Program-made: the position numbers and the translations under genes
The notes under the pieces: model-generated
Told to the model about the DNA's origin: nothing
What the model saw: only the letters and a program-made list of their open reading frames with translations
Databases searched by the model: none
Shown here: positions 1 to 8,691 of the stretch, one piece after another
How the letters are laid out: every line of letters begins with the position of its first letter
Numbering within the stretch: the first letter of the stretch is position 1
Origin: Arthrobacter rhombi
GTDB lineage: Bacteria; Actinomycetota; Actinomycetes; Actinomycetales; Micrococcaceae
Direction: 5' to 3'
NCBI RefSeq assembly: GCF_900163545.1
Contig: NZ_FUHW01000037.1
Coordinates: 1-64,000, forward strand
Length of the DNA: 64,000 nt

Positions 1-1
1 T

Positions 2-64
2 CACTACGAGGACTTCCACCCGCTGCCCGCGTACCCAACCTCAGTGGTCAATACACCTAGGTAG
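2..64 (+). CDS. C-terminal end of a truncated upstream gene
   Basis: Only the last 20 codons lie in the window, ending at a TAG at 62-64. This frame was chosen because its third positions are mostly G or C (about 15 of 20), while the alternative frame ending at 60 is not. The peptide contains HYEDFHPLPAYP and gives no family clue. A long perfect hairpin follows 24 bases after the stop and fits as its terminator. Confidence 0.4.
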   Translation, partial: HYEDFHPLPAYPTSVVNTPR

Positions 65-88
65 CTCCGTCCCGGATCTCCGAGCAGC

Positions 89-133
89 GGAGACGCCTCC
101 GGACCATGGATGTCATGGTCCGGAGGCGTCTCC
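89..133 (+). terminator. long perfect hairpin, probable bidirectional terminator
   Basis: Two 20-base arms (89-108 and 114-133) are exact reverse complements around a 5-base loop. It lies between the end of the partial gene on the + strand and the end of the small gene on the - strand (stop at 156), so it can serve both converging transcripts. There is no long T tract, as is common for actinobacterial hairpin terminators. Confidence 0.7.
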
Positions 134-155
134 ATGTTCGTTTCCGTTCAGGGGC

Positions 156-410
156 TCAGCCCGGGAACGGGGCGTTGGGGATATCGGGATTCCCGTCCTC
201 GTCTTCATCCCCATAGGCCTCCATCGCCAATTCGTCAGCGGTTTCCTCATCCCCGTGAACAGGAATCGACCTCGAATCGATCTCGGTGGTGCCGTCGACG
301 CCGCGACGCGTTTCGTGCTCCGTGGCCTCCGGCTGGGGAAGTTGCATCCCATCCATGCCCATTCCAGCCTGGGTGACGGCGTCCTGGTGGTGGTGTTCGT
401 GGGTACCCAC
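156..410 (-). CDS. small acidic hypothetical protein (84 aa)
   Basis: The GTG start at 410 is preceded by a good GAGGAGG ribosome site about 6 bases upstream, which supports a real gene. The product is hydrophilic and acidic. It has a His-rich N-terminus (THEHHHQ), a Met/Gly patch (GMGMDGM) and an Asp/Glu-rich stretch near the C-terminus (YGDEDEDGNPD). There is no signal peptide, membrane segment or recognised domain. It is transcribed divergently from the Nudix-LOG gene, with 113 bases between starts. The His/Met/Asp-rich make-up could suggest metal binding, but that is only a guess. Confidence 0.55.
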   Translation of the reverse strand: MGTHEHHHQDAVTQAGMGMDGMQLPQPEATEHETRRGVDGTTEIDSRSIPVHGDEETADELAMEAYGDEDEDGNPDIPNAPFPG

Positions 411-523
411 GGTGTCCTCCTCGACAGATCGTCCCCGACCCGTGGTGCTGCTCGTTTCGACACAGGCGCTTCGGGCTCTTCTTCCAGCCTACGACCCCGC
501 CGCCCCGGGGGAAACCGAGTAGC

Positions 524-1522
524 GTGGTCGGGGTGAATTCACCCAAAAACCCCGTCATCCACGTCAGTGCCGTCGTCCTGCGGAACTTCTCCGGGTCGGT
601 GCTCACCGTCCGCAAAGCAGGCACCGAACGGTTCATGCTCCCCGGCGGCAAACCCGAGGCGGGCGAAAACCCCGCCGAGACGGCACTGCGCGAATGTTCC
701 GAGGAGTTGGGGGTGGACCTGGATCCCGGGCGTTTACGCGAAGTCGGGGTTTTTCGCACCCGGGCCGCCAATGAGCCAGGACATGATGTCCAAGCCAACG
801 TCTTCGAGCACCCTGCCCTGGTTTCCGCCCGGCCCGCCTCCGAGATCGCCGAGCTTCGCTGGTTGGACCCGGCCGCCGCCCTCCTGCCGCCGGATCTGGC
901 TCCGCTGCTGTCCGAGCAGGTGCTTCCGGCACTGGGTGGCACCGGGGAGCGGGCGGCCCGACAGCTGACGGTCTTCACCGGCTCGAAGACCGGGCATGGC
1001 CACGACTACCTCGATGCTGCCAGCGTCTTGGGCACCCGGTTGGCCGAATGTGGTCTGGGTATCATCTACGGCGGAGGGCAGGTCGGGCTCATGGGGGTCC
1101 TCGCCGATGCTGCCATGGCGGCCGGCGGCTCCGTCACCGGGATCATGACTCAGGCCCTCGTAGATGGGGAGACCGCCCATACCGGGCTGACGTCTTTGGA
1201 AATCGTGGCCACGATGCATGAACGCAAGCAACGTATGGCAGATCTGGGTGACGGGTTCGTGGCCCTTCCCGGCGGCGCCGGTACGTTGGAGGAGTTCTTC
1301 GAGGCCTGGACCTGGCAGCATCTGGGCATCCACCGCAAACCGGTGGCGCTATTCAATGTCGACGGTTTTTGGGATCCCCTGCTGGCCATGGTCGACACCA
1401 TGGTCAGCCGCGGGTTCCTGGCCTCCTCCTACCGGGACACGTTGATCGTCAGTGACGACGCCGATGACCTGCTGGCGCAGCTGGACCGATGGGAACCGCC
1501 GGCCCCCAAATGGAGCAAATAG
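524..1522 (+). CDS. Nudix hydrolase fused to a LOG-family (lysine decarboxylase-like) phosphoribohydrolase
   Basis: Residues 10-135 form a Nudix domain with a complete Nudix box at 42-64 (GKPEAGE...RECSEELGV; all catalytic Glu and Gly present). Residues 147-325 form a LOG/TIGR00730 Rossmann domain with YGGGQVGLMG (182-191), MHERKQRM (231-238) and the diagnostic PGGAGTLEE (249-257). LOG enzymes release the base from nucleoside 5'-monophosphates (cytokinin activation or nucleotide salvage). Nudix enzymes split nucleoside diphosphate-X compounds. A fused protein could turn a nucleoside di/triphosphate into the monophosphate and then into free base plus ribose 5-phosphate; this is inference. The start is GTG at 524 or GTG at 533. 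Confidence 0.88.
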   Translation: MVGVNSPKNPVIHVSAVVLRNFSGSVLTVRKAGTERFMLPGGKPEAGENPAETALRECSEELGVDLDPGRLREVGVFRTRAANEPGHDVQANVFEHPALVSARPASEIAELRWLDPAAALLPPDLAPLLSEQVLPALGGTGERAARQLTVFTGSKTGHGHDYLDAASVLGTRLAECGLGIIYGGGQVGLMGVLADAAMAAGGSVTGIMTQALVDGETAHTGLTSLEIVATMHERKQRMADLGDGFVALPGGAGTLEEFFEAWTWQHLGIHRKPVALFNVDGFWDPLLAMVDTMVSRGFLASSYRDTLIVSDDADDLLAQLDRWEPPAPKWSK

Positions 1523-1574
1523 GCCCCGCACCAAAGCCTCCGGAGCACCGCATGCTTCATGAAAGGATGCCCCT

Positions 1575-2087
1575 ATGAGTACGCGCCTGGTCCTGATCGC
1601 CGATACCCACCTGCCCAAACGGGCCCGCGGACTGCACCCCAGCCTGTGGGAGGAAATCGAGGCGGCAGATGTGGTCTTCCACGCCGGTGACTGGGTTGAG
1701 CCGGAGCTATTGAACGAGCTCGAGCGGCGCTGCCACAAGCTGGTCGCTGTCTATGGGAACAACGACGGGGAGGAATTGCGCTCCCGACTGCCCGAGGTCG
1801 CCCATATAGAGATCGAGGGACTGCGTTTTTCGATGATTCACGAAACCGGCGCCTCCACCGGCAGGGAGAAGCGGTGCGCTCAGGATTTTCCCGACACCGA
1901 TGTATTGGTCTTCGGGCACAGCCACATTCCCTGGGACACCACGGCGGACAACGGCCTGCGCTTGCTGAACCCCGGTTCGCCGACGGATCGGCGGCGCCAA
2001 CCGGTCTGCACGTATATGAGCGCCGTCGCGCAGGACGGGGTTCTGGGCGAGGTCCGCATCATTCCGGTGGAGCGGGTCGGCACCTAG
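1575..2087 (+). CDS. YfcE/MJ0936-type metallophosphoesterase
   Basis: A 170-aa calcineurin-like phosphoesterase. The metal-binding motifs are all visible in order: DTH (residues 10-12), HAGD (about 36-39), GNND (about 60-63), a histidine in the IHE segment, and FGHSH near residue 113. Size and motif order match the YfcE/MJ0936 family of small cytosolic phosphodiesterases, whose physiological substrate is usually unknown. It begins 52 bases after the Nudix-LOG gene in the same direction, so the two nucleotide- or phosphate-active proteins may be co-transcribed. ATG start with AAAGGATG upstream. Confidence 0.85.
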   Translation: MSTRLVLIADTHLPKRARGLHPSLWEEIEAADVVFHAGDWVEPELLNELERRCHKLVAVYGNNDGEELRSRLPEVAHIEIEGLRFSMIHETGASTGREKRCAQDFPDTDVLVFGHSHIPWDTTADNGLRLLNPGSPTDRRRQPVCTYMSAVAQDGVLGEVRIIPVERVGT

Positions 2088-2105
2088 CCCGGCCTTCGGC
2101 GAAAC

Positions 2106-2324
2106 CTACTTCTTGCGGCCGACCGCGAAATAGCTGAGTGGGCCAATGAAGTTGAAGAAACTGGCGAAGAACCACGCGATCTTGGGGCCGTTGACCTGGG
2201 TTGCCGGTCGACCAGCAAGATCCTTCAGGGCAGCCCCCTGCAACGCGACCTGAACCGCGCCCAATGTCATCACCCAGAATTTGCGTCCTGCACTGAGGTC
2301 CTTGAAATGCTTCTTCGCCATCAT
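2106..2324 (-). CDS. small membrane protein, PLDc_N-like (72 aa)
   Basis: A basic N-terminus (MMAKKHFKDLSAGRKFW) is followed by two hydrophobic stretches. The last runs AWFFASFFNFIGPLSYFAVGRKK and resembles the second helix of PLDc_N domains (pattern FxGPxxYxxxGR). The ATG at 2324 is preferred over the GTG two codons earlier, because GGGAG then lies 5 bases upstream. PLDc_N proteins are small two-helix membrane proteins of unknown role. It converges with the phosphoesterase gene, with 18 bases between stops. Confidence 0.7.
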   Translation of the reverse strand: MMAKKHFKDLSAGRKFWVMTLGAVQVALQGAALKDLAGRPATQVNGPKIAWFFASFFNFIGPLSYFAVGRKK

Positions 2325-2400
2325 GATCACTCCCGACGTTCGTAGGTAACCACCAGCCTAAACGAGTCCACCGCAATGCGCAGTGGGAAGCAACGGAAAC

Positions 2401-2425
2401 GGCAGCACCCGGATCGGGTGCCGCC
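2401..2425 (-). terminator. GC-rich hairpin downstream of the DadA-like gene
   Basis: Arms GGCAGCACCCG and CGGGTGCCGCC (one mismatch) enclose a 3-base loop. A second shorter hairpin (GGCCGG at 2441-2446 with CCGGCC at 2454-2459) lies between it and the stop codon at 2469. Together they probably end transcription of the oxidoreductase gene. Confidence 0.4.
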
Positions 2426-2468
2426 GTCGTGCACTGCTGGGGCCGGCTCGTGCCCGGCCGAGTGCGGG

Positions 2469-3725
2469 TTAGCGCAGCGGGCTGAAGTGCCGCATCAGCG
2501 GAGCTGTGCCCTGACCGGTCATTTCGGCTGCCAGCATCTTGCCGGTCAGCGGGCCGAGGGCGACACCCCACATCCCGTGGCCGCCGGCGACGTGGACGCG
2601 CGGGGACTTGGTGGCGCCGATCAGTGGCAGGCCATCTGCGGTGCAGGGGCGGGCCCCCACCCATTCCTCCTGGCGGTCTTCCCAGTCGATGCCGGTGTAC
2701 ATCGGGGAGGCAGCCTTGATGATCGCCTGGATCCGACGTTCGTCCAACGGCGCATCGGCGTCGCGGAATTCCATCATGCCGGCAACCCGGAAGCGGTCCC
2801 CCAGAGGCGTGCAGGCGACCCGCTGGGCGGGGAAGTAGATGGGGTGGGTCGGCATGACCTCGGGCTTGACGGTGAAGCTGTAGCCGCGGCCTGCCTGGAC
2901 GACCTGGCGGACACCGAATTTTCGGGTCAGCGAGTTCAGCCAGGCGCCGGTCGCCAGAACCACCGAATCAGCGGTCAAGCTCCTACCACTGGAGCCGATC
3001 ACCGTCACCGAGTTCGACGATTCACGGACATCGGACACGGTGAAGCCGTCAATGATCTCCCCGCCACGCTTCCGCACCGAATCGGCGAGCGATTCCATGA
3101 AGTTCGGCGGGTTGATGAAGCGCTGGTCGTGGATCTTCACGCCGGCGGTGACCCCGGAACCCAGGGTGGGTTCCAGGGCGCGGATCTCGGCACCGGTCAT
3201 CAGGTCGAAGTCCACGGACCCGCCGGCTTCACGGATGCCCTCGAATTCGTGCACCAGCCCCTGGCGGTCCTTTTCGCTGGCGAAGGCTGCCAGGAAGGGC
3301 TCTGCCGGTTTGGTGGGTTCGGTGACTGCGTTGCTGCCCTCGGCCAGCTCGGCGAAGGCATCCAGACCGGTGCTGCCGATCTCGCTGAAGACCTTCATCG
3401 CTTCCCGCCATTTGCCGGGGGTGCAGTGTCGGGCGAATCCTGCCAGGAACTTGATCAGCGACGGGTCGGTGGTCAGCGGAATGTACAGGGGCGAGGCAGG
3501 GTCCAGCATGGCCTTGGCCCCGGTGGCGAACACGGAGGGTTCGCTCAATGGCAGGGTCAATGCGGGGGTCAGCCAGCCGGCATTGCCCCAGGAGGAGCCG
3601 GCGGAGACTCCGGTCCTGTCGACAATGGTGACGCGGACGCCCTGCTCTTGCAGGTGCCAGGCGGTCGACAGGCCGACGATGCCCGCGCCGACGACGACGA
3701 CGTGTTCAGGATGCTGCATGCCCAT
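2469..3725 (-). CDS. DadA-like FAD-dependent amino acid oxidase/dehydrogenase
   Basis: 418 aa. The N-terminus has a classic FAD Rossmann motif (VVVGAGIVGLSTAWHL, residues 8-23). Further motifs are GSSWGNAGW, LATGAWL and a C-terminal ARPCTADGLPLIGA...GHGMWGVALGP, all typical of the DAO superfamily and closest in style to DadA. DadA-type enzymes oxidise D-amino acids to 2-oxoacids and pass electrons to the membrane chain. The ATG at 3725 follows GGGAGAAACC; an upstream extension in the same frame lacks a ribosome site. It is divergent from the NCS2 permease across 464 bases. The exact substrate cannot be told from sequence. Confidence 0.85.
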   Translation of the reverse strand: MGMQHPEHVVVVGAGIVGLSTAWHLQEQGVRVTIVDRTGVSAGSSWGNAGWLTPALTLPLSEPSVFATGAKAMLDPASPLYIPLTTDPSLIKFLAGFARHCTPGKWREAMKVFSEIGSTGLDAFAELAEGSNAVTEPTKPAEPFLAAFASEKDRQGLVHEFEGIREAGGSVDFDLMTGAEIRALEPTLGSGVTAGVKIHDQRFINPPNFMESLADSVRKRGGEIIDGFTVSDVRESSNSVTVIGSSGRSLTADSVVLATGAWLNSLTRKFGVRQVVQAGRGYSFTVKPEVMPTHPIYFPAQRVACTPLGDRFRVAGMMEFRDADAPLDERRIQAIIKAASPMYTGIDWEDRQEEWVGARPCTADGLPLIGATKSPRVHVAGGHGMWGVALGPLTGKMLAAEMTGQGTAPLMRHFSPLR

Positions 3726-4189
3726 GGTTTCTCCCGTTGGCTCGATCAAACTCGCACCGCAAGACTGCCCGAGCCCGCAGACAACCTCAACCCCTCGAGA
3801 GGTTTCCACGGCAGAGGTGCCGCCGGGAAGCCAAAAATTGAATTAAACACGGCATCGTGCTGTCACACCGTATTTATTTCGGACTTTATTTGACTTCCTT
3901 CTGAGGTTCACCGGGACTACATCACAGCCGGCCGTGCAACCGCACCCTAAACCGTGACGGCCCGAGCCGGTCTGGCCGCCCCGGTGCGCCAGGAACCTCC
4001 CCAGTGGATGACAGCGTCTCGACACAACCCTTGACATTGCCCATGTGACCCAGTTCACTATATTGCATAGCGAAATCCTTTTTCCGCTATACGGAATCCC
4101 AGCTGATGTAGCCAGGGATCCGGACCCCAGTACAAGGAACAGCTGTCGCCCGGACCTGCTTCCGATCATCCGCACACAAGGGAAACTCC
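3726..4189. promoter_or_regulatory. 464-bp divergent control region with an IclR-like operator dyad
   Basis: A perfect palindrome TTCCG-CTATA-CGGAA lies at 4082-4096. A related, inverted imperfect copy (TTGCATAGCGAAA) lies at 4063-4075, so that ATAGCG-(G)AAA is mirrored about position 4079. TTCCG-N5-CGGAA resembles sites bound by IclR-family regulators; no IclR gene lies in this window. A possible promoter for the permease is TTGCCC (4037-4042)-N16-TATATT (4059-4064), which would put both dyad halves at or just after the start point, a repressing position. The stretch 3836-3900 is A/T-rich and probably holds the promoter of the DadA-like gene. Confidence 0.55.
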
Positions 4190-5614
4190 ATGAACAAGAA
4201 CGCTTCAAGCGCCGCGGCCCGCCGCAGTACCGCGCCTGCACGTCCCGAAGACGAGCGTCTGCCCATCGGTAGCACCTTCGCCTACGGCTTCCAGCACGTT
4301 TTGACCATGTACGGCGGAATCATCGCCCCGCCACTGATCGTCGGCACCGCAGCGGGCATGAGCTCCTCGGACGTCGGCCTGCTCATTGCCGCCTGCCTGT
4401 TCGTCGGCGGCCTGGCCACCTTGCTTCAGACCATCGGCATTCCGTTCTTCGGTTCACAGCTCCCGCTGGTCCAGGGTGTTTCCTTCGCCGGTGTCGCCAC
4501 CATGACGGCCATCATCGGTGGCGGTGGCGGCATCCAAGCGGTCTTCGGTGCGGTCATGGTCTCCGCAGCCGTCGGACTACTGATCACCCCGGTGTTCTCC
4601 AAGGTGATCAGGTTCTTCCCGCCGGTCGTCAACGGCATCGTGATCACCGTCATCGGCTTATCGCTGATGCCGGTGGCCGCCAACTGGGCCATGGGCGGCA
4701 ACGCCAAGGCCGATAACTACGGCTCCATGGCCAATATCGGACTGGCCGGGGTGACCCTGTTGGTCGTCCTGCTGCTGAGCAAGCTCGGCAATGCGACGAT
4801 CTCCCGCCTGTCCATCCTGCTGGCCATCGTCATCGGCACACTGATCGCCGTCTTCACCGGCATGGCCGATTTCTCCGGCATCGGCAACGGCCCGATCTTC
4901 GCCTTCCCGGCCCCCTTCGCCTTCGGCTGGCCGACCTTCGAACTGCCGGCCATCATCTCGATGCTGATCGTCACGCTGGTCATCCTGACCGAAACCACTG
5001 CCGATATCCTGGCCGTCGGTGAAATCGTCGAAACCGAGGTCGATTCCAAGCGCATCGGCAACGGGCTGCGCGCCGACATGATCTCCAGCCTCATCTCCCC
5101 GATCTTCAACTCCTTCACCCAGAGCGCCTTCGCCCAGAACGTCGGACTGGTGGCCATCACCGGCATCAAGAGCCGTTTCGTGGTCAGCGCCGGCGGCCTG
5201 ATCCTGGTGGTCCTGGGCCTGTTGCCGATCATGGGACGCGTCGTTGCTGCGGTACCCACCGCGGTCCTCGGCGGTGCCGGCATCGTGCTCTTCGGCACCG
5301 TTGCCGCCAGCGGCATCCGCACGTTGGCCAAGGTCGATTACAAGAACAACATGAACCTGATCATCGTGGCCACGGGTGTCGGCTTCGGCATCATCCCGAT
5401 CGCCGCCCCGACCTTCTGGAACGAGTTCCCGACCTGGGTCGGCACGATCTTCCACTCGGGCATCAGCTCGGCAGCAGTAGCCGCGATTCTGCTGAACATC
5501 TTGTTCAACCACATCAAGATCGGAACCCCGACGGATCCCTCGGTCTTCGCCAAGGCCCCGGTCCGGCCGGCCACCGAAAAGGACTTCGAGGACCAGAAGG
5601 TCTCCGAGGCCTAG
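4190..5614 (+). CDS. NCS2 family nucleobase (uracil/xanthine/urate) permease
   Basis: 474 aa, about 12-14 hydrophobic segments. The NAT signature motif QNVGLVAITG (QNxGxxxxT[RKG]) is present near residues 320-329. Other family features are FGSQLPLVQGVSFA in TM3 and ETTADILAVGEI in TM8, where substrate-contact residues lie. NCS2 proteins import purines or pyrimidines with H+ or Na+. The permease stands alone, with the amino-acid-oxidase gene divergent, so its precise substrate (xanthine, uric acid or uracil) is open. A strong terminator follows at 5647-5692. Confidence 0.92.
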   Translation: MNKNASSAAARRSTAPARPEDERLPIGSTFAYGFQHVLTMYGGIIAPPLIVGTAAGMSSSDVGLLIAACLFVGGLATLLQTIGIPFFGSQLPLVQGVSFAGVATMTAIIGGGGGIQAVFGAVMVSAAVGLLITPVFSKVIRFFPPVVNGIVITVIGLSLMPVAANWAMGGNAKADNYGSMANIGLAGVTLLVVLLLSKLGNATISRLSILLAIVIGTLIAVFTGMADFSGIGNGPIFAFPAPFAFGWPTFELPAIISMLIVTLVILTETTADILAVGEIVETEVDSKRIGNGLRADMISSLISPIFNSFTQSAFAQNVGLVAITGIKSRFVVSAGGLILVVLGLLPIMGRVVAAVPTAVLGGAGIVLFGTVAASGIRTLAKVDYKNNMNLIIVATGVGFGIIPIAAPTFWNEFPTWVGTIFHSGISSAAVAAILLNILFNHIKIGTPTDPSVFAKAPVRPATEKDFEDQKVSEA

Positions 5615-5646
5615 GCATCGGCCGCTAGAACAAGAACCGCAAGAAA

Positions 5647-5692
5647 CAGGCGAGGGAGCAGCTCCGGGAAACCGGGCCTGCTCCCTCGCCTG
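5647..5692. terminator. 15-bp hairpin between the converging permease and ramB genes
   Basis: CAGGCGAGGGAGCAG (5647-5661) and its exact complement (5678-5692) form a 15-bp stem with a 16-base loop that can itself pair (CCGGGAAACCGG). It lies between two converging genes and can terminate both. Confidence 0.8.
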
Positions 5693-5705
5693 TGATGTCG
5701 GGGCT

Positions 5706-7229
5706 TTAGCCGCCGTGGGTCTGCAGGAACTCGTACACCTCGGTTTCGTCGACCCCGGGAAAGGCCCCCGAGGGCATGGCCGCCAACAGGTGGGAGTTGG
5801 CCCGGGCCGCGGGCCAGGCCTGCCCGGCCCAAGAGCGGGCCAGGGCTTCGGGCGGCCGCTTGCAGCAGGACTCATCCGGGCAGCGTGACTTCGACCGCTC
5901 GGTGGTGTCGCGGCCACGGAACCACTTCACGTGTTCATAGGGGACACCAATGCTCAGCGAGTACATCCCCGAGGAGTGACGTTCGGTCCGGGCGGTGCAC
6001 CAGAAGGTTCCCGCCACGGTGTCGGTGTACTGCTCGAAGGCCCTGAACTTATCCGGCACGTCGAAGACCTCGCGGCTGGTCCAGTACCTGCAGATCGATT
6101 GCCCCTCGATGGCACCGGTGTGATCGGCAGGGAAGTTCACGTCGTCGTTCTCATACGCCTTATGCAGGATCCCCGACTCATGCACCTTTTGGAAGTGGCA
6201 GGTGATGTCCAGGTGCTCGGTGGCCAGGTTCGTGAAACGGTGGGCCGCCGACTCATAGGAAACCGCGTAGGCATCCCGCAGGTCCTCGATCGCCAACGAT
6301 TTGGACTTCTTGGCTTCCTCCAGGAACGCCACCGTGGTCTTCTGCGGCATCAGCAAGGCGGCCGCAAAGTAGTTGGTGTAGACCCGCTGGCGGAGGAACT
6401 CGCTGTAGTTTCGTGGTGCCTCATGACCCAAAACGTAGTGGCCCAGCGCCTGCAAAAGCACCGAACGGGCGTCATGGTCACTCTTCGTCCCCTGCACGAG
6501 ATAAATTCTGCGGTTCTTCAGATCCGTCACCGAACGCGTCGAATGCGGCAAATCACCCACGAAGTGCAGGCCGAATCCCAGATGCTCGGCGAGGTCGGCG
6601 GCGACGTGGTGGGACAACGGACCAGAGGTGTGCCCGACGGCGTCGAGCAGCCCCTGGGCCTGCTTCTCCAGCTCGGGGTAGTAGTTGTTGCATTCGCGCA
6701 TTTCGGTGCGGATCTCGGTATTCGCCCGACGGGCTTCCTCGGGAGTCGCCGCCTGCTCCTCAAGTCGCCGCTCGAGTTCATGCTGCAAACCGACCAGGGA
6801 TTCGAGGACATCCATCGGCAACCGCGAGGACACGCGCACCTTCGGCAGTCCCAGCGAACCGTAGAGCGGCCCCCGTTGCGCTTTTTCCAACTCGATTTCC
6901 AGTCCGGCCCGCCGACTCGGAGGCTCGGAACCGAGCAGGTCATCGACACCGGTTTCCAGGGCGGCAGCCAGCTGCCGCAGCAGCCCCACCTTGGGTTCGC
7001 GTTTGCCGTTCTCGATCAGACTCAGTTGCGAGGGGGCCACCGAGACCAATTCACCCAAACCGTCAAGGGTCAAGGACTTGCCCTTGCGCAGATGGCGTAT
7101 CCGCCGCCCCAGTGCGATGGCATCCATCTCCGCGTCGTCATCCGTCGAGGCAGCATCCGGGGTGTGTCCGCCGGGGGGCCGGTTCCATGTGGGAGTCGTC
7201 ACTTCTTGAGAATACCGCAAGAAGCGCAA
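5706..7229 (-). CDS. ramB: RamB-like XRE-family regulator of acetate/glyoxylate metabolism
   Basis: Up to 507 aa. An XRE helix-turn-helix (GRRIRHLRKGKSLTLDGLGE...SLIENGKREP) is followed by a central IrrE/ImmA-like region whose metallopeptidase motif is reduced to LGHYVLGHE. A Cys-rich C-terminal segment contains CPDESCCKRPPEA. This order is that of RamB/ScfR (short-chain fatty acyl regulators) in Corynebacterium and Mycobacterium, which control aceA, aceB and acetate activation. It is divergent from aceA, as expected for a local regulator. The start is uncertain: TTG 7229, GTG 7202 or ATG 7127 (directly before the HTH); none has a strong ribosome site. Confidence 0.88.
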   Translation of the reverse strand: MRFLRYSQEVTTPTWNRPPGGHTPDAASTDDDAEMDAIALGRRIRHLRKGKSLTLDGLGELVSVAPSQLSLIENGKREPKVGLLRQLAAALETGVDDLLGSEPPSRRAGLEIELEKAQRGPLYGSLGLPKVRVSSRLPMDVLESLVGLQHELERRLEEQAATPEEARRANTEIRTEMRECNNYYPELEKQAQGLLDAVGHTSGPLSHHVAADLAEHLGFGLHFVGDLPHSTRSVTDLKNRRIYLVQGTKSDHDARSVLLQALGHYVLGHEAPRNYSEFLRQRVYTNYFAAALLMPQKTTVAFLEEAKKSKSLAIEDLRDAYAVSYESAAHRFTNLATEHLDITCHFQKVHESGILHKAYENDDVNFPADHTGAIEGQSICRYWTSREVFDVPDKFRAFEQYTDTVAGTFWCTARTERHSSGMYSLSIGVPYEHVKWFRGRDTTERSKSRCPDESCCKRPPEALARSWAGQAWPAARANSHLLAAMPSGAFPGVDETEVYEFLQTHGG

Positions 7230-7379
7230 ATCTTTCCACTAGAAACCCCTAGAAAACCTCTTGCATCTCACGAATAGTCGTCATTACGAAGAAAAACACG
7301 GAAACATCGACTACCGGCAGAGGCGCCGGACACGTCGTCGGATCCCCGGGACAGCCCGGAACGATTGAAGGAGAAGGCC
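7230..7379. promoter_or_regulatory. ramB/aceA divergent promoter region
   Basis: This 150-bp region separates the two starts. It contains the AT-rich stretch GCAAATCTTTCC (about 7225-7237) and a CTAG-centred repeat pair (CACTAGAAACC, CCCTAGAAAACC at about 7237-7257). The GCAAA/TTTGC element resembles part of the known RamB motif (ACTTTGCAAA in C. glutamicum), but the match is incomplete, so a RamB site here is only suggested. Confidence 0.35.
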
Positions 7380-8684
7380 ATGACGCAGAAGCAGAATTCC
7401 GCCGCAGAGCGCACACAGGCCCTGGAGATGGAGTGGAGCGCCAACCCCCGCTGGGAAGGCATCACCCGCGAATACACCGCAGCCGAGGTGATCCGCCTGC
7501 AGGGACGCGTCGTCGAAGAGAACACGTTGGCTCGCCGCGGTTCCGAAAAACTGTGGGACCAGCTCACGGCCGAAGCCAAAACCGGCGCCTACACCAACTC
7601 CCTGGGCGCCCTGACCGGCAACCAGGCGGTTCAGCAGGTCAAGGCAGGCCTGCGGGCCATCTACCTTTCCGGCTGGCAGGTCGCCGCCGACGCCAACCTC
7701 TCCGGCCAGACCTACCCCGACCAGTCGCTCTACCCGGCCAACTCGGTTCCGCAGGTAGTGCGCCGCATCAATAACGCCCTGCAGCGGGCCGACCAGATTG
7801 AGTTCGCCGAGGACATCCAGACCGTCGAGGATTGGCTGGTTCCGATCGTCGCCGACGCCGAGGCCGGCTTCGGTGGCCCGTTGAACGCCTACGAGCTGAT
7901 GAAGTCGATGATCACCGCCGGCGCCTCGGGGGTGCACTGGGAAGACCAGCTCGCCTCGGAAAAGAAGTGCGGTCACCTCGGTGGCAAGGTCCTCATCCCG
8001 ACCGGCCAGCACATCCGCACCCTCAATGCCGCCCGTTTGGCAGCCGACGTTTCGGATACCCCGAGCGTGATCATCGCCAGGACCGACGCCGAGGCAGCCA
8101 CCCTGATCACCTCGGATGTCGACGAGCGGGACGCAGAATTCGTCACCGGCGAGCGCACCGCCGAAGGCTTCTATAAGGTCCGCAACGGGATCGAACCCTG
8201 CATCGCCCGGGCCAAGGCCTACGCCCCGTACTCCGACCTCATCTGGATGGAGACCGGGACACCTGACCTGGAGATGGCCAAGAAGTTCGCCGAAGCGGTC
8301 AAGGCCGAGCACCCCGACCAGATGCTCGCCTATAACTGCTCCCCGTCGTTCAACTGGAAGAAGCACCTCGACGACGCCACGATCGCCAAGTTCCAGCGCG
8401 AACTCGGCGCCATGGGCTTCACGTTCCAGTTCATCACGCTGGCCGGGTTCCACGCCCTGAACCACTCGATGTTCGATCTGGCCTCCGGCTACGCCCAGAA
8501 CGGCATGAGCGCCTACGTCGAACTCCAAGAACGTGAATTCGCTTCCGAAGCGGCCGGCTACACCGCCACCAAGCACCAGCGCGAGGTCGGCACCGGCTAC
8601 TTCGACCAGATCGCTACCACCCTGAACCCCGAAGCATCCACCCTGGCTCTGGTGGGATCCACCGAAGCCGGACAGTTCCACTAG
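7380..8684 (+). CDS. aceA: isocitrate lyase
   Basis: 434 aa. The active-site signature KKCGHLGGK is at residues 195-203, with catalytic Cys197. NPRWEGITR near the N-terminus and [10 protein letters not shown] in the C-terminal half are family hallmarks. The enzyme cleaves isocitrate to succinate and glyoxylate, the first step of the glyoxylate shunt needed for growth on acetate and fatty acids. The ATG at 7380 is preceded by AAGGAGAAGGCC. It sits between its likely regulator ramB and aceB, so both shunt enzymes are contiguous. Confidence 0.97.
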   Translation: MTQKQNSAAERTQALEMEWSANPRWEGITREYTAAEVIRLQGRVVEENTLARRGSEKLWDQLTAEAKTGAYTNSLGALTGNQAVQQVKAGLRAIYLSGWQVAADANLSGQTYPDQSLYPANSVPQVVRRINNALQRADQIEFAEDIQTVEDWLVPIVADAEAGFGGPLNAYELMKSMITAGASGVHWEDQLASEKKCGHLGGKVLIPTGQHIRTLNAARLAADVSDTPSVIIARTDAEAATLITSDVDERDAEFVTGERTAEGFYKVRNGIEPCIARAKAYAPYSDLIWMETGTPDLEMAKKFAEAVKAEHPDQMLAYNCSPSFNWKKHLDDATIAKFQRELGAMGFTFQFITLAGFHALNHSMFDLASGYAQNGMSAYVELQEREFASEAAGYTATKHQREVGTGYFDQIATTLNPEASTLALVGSTEAGQFH

Positions 8685-8691
8685 GCAACAC

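Noticed and set aside
2376-3893. 505-codon open frame on the + strand over the DadA-like gene
   Set aside because: Antisense shadow of a well-supported gene; composition is biased, no ribosome site, no family.
3960-4189. Purine riboswitch before the NCS2 permease
   Set aside because: No conserved three-way junction or loop sequences were visible; the region instead has an operator dyad.
4658-5917. 419-codon - strand frame covering the permease 3' half
   Set aside because: Overlaps the permease, its terminator and the 3' end of ramB; shadow sequence only.
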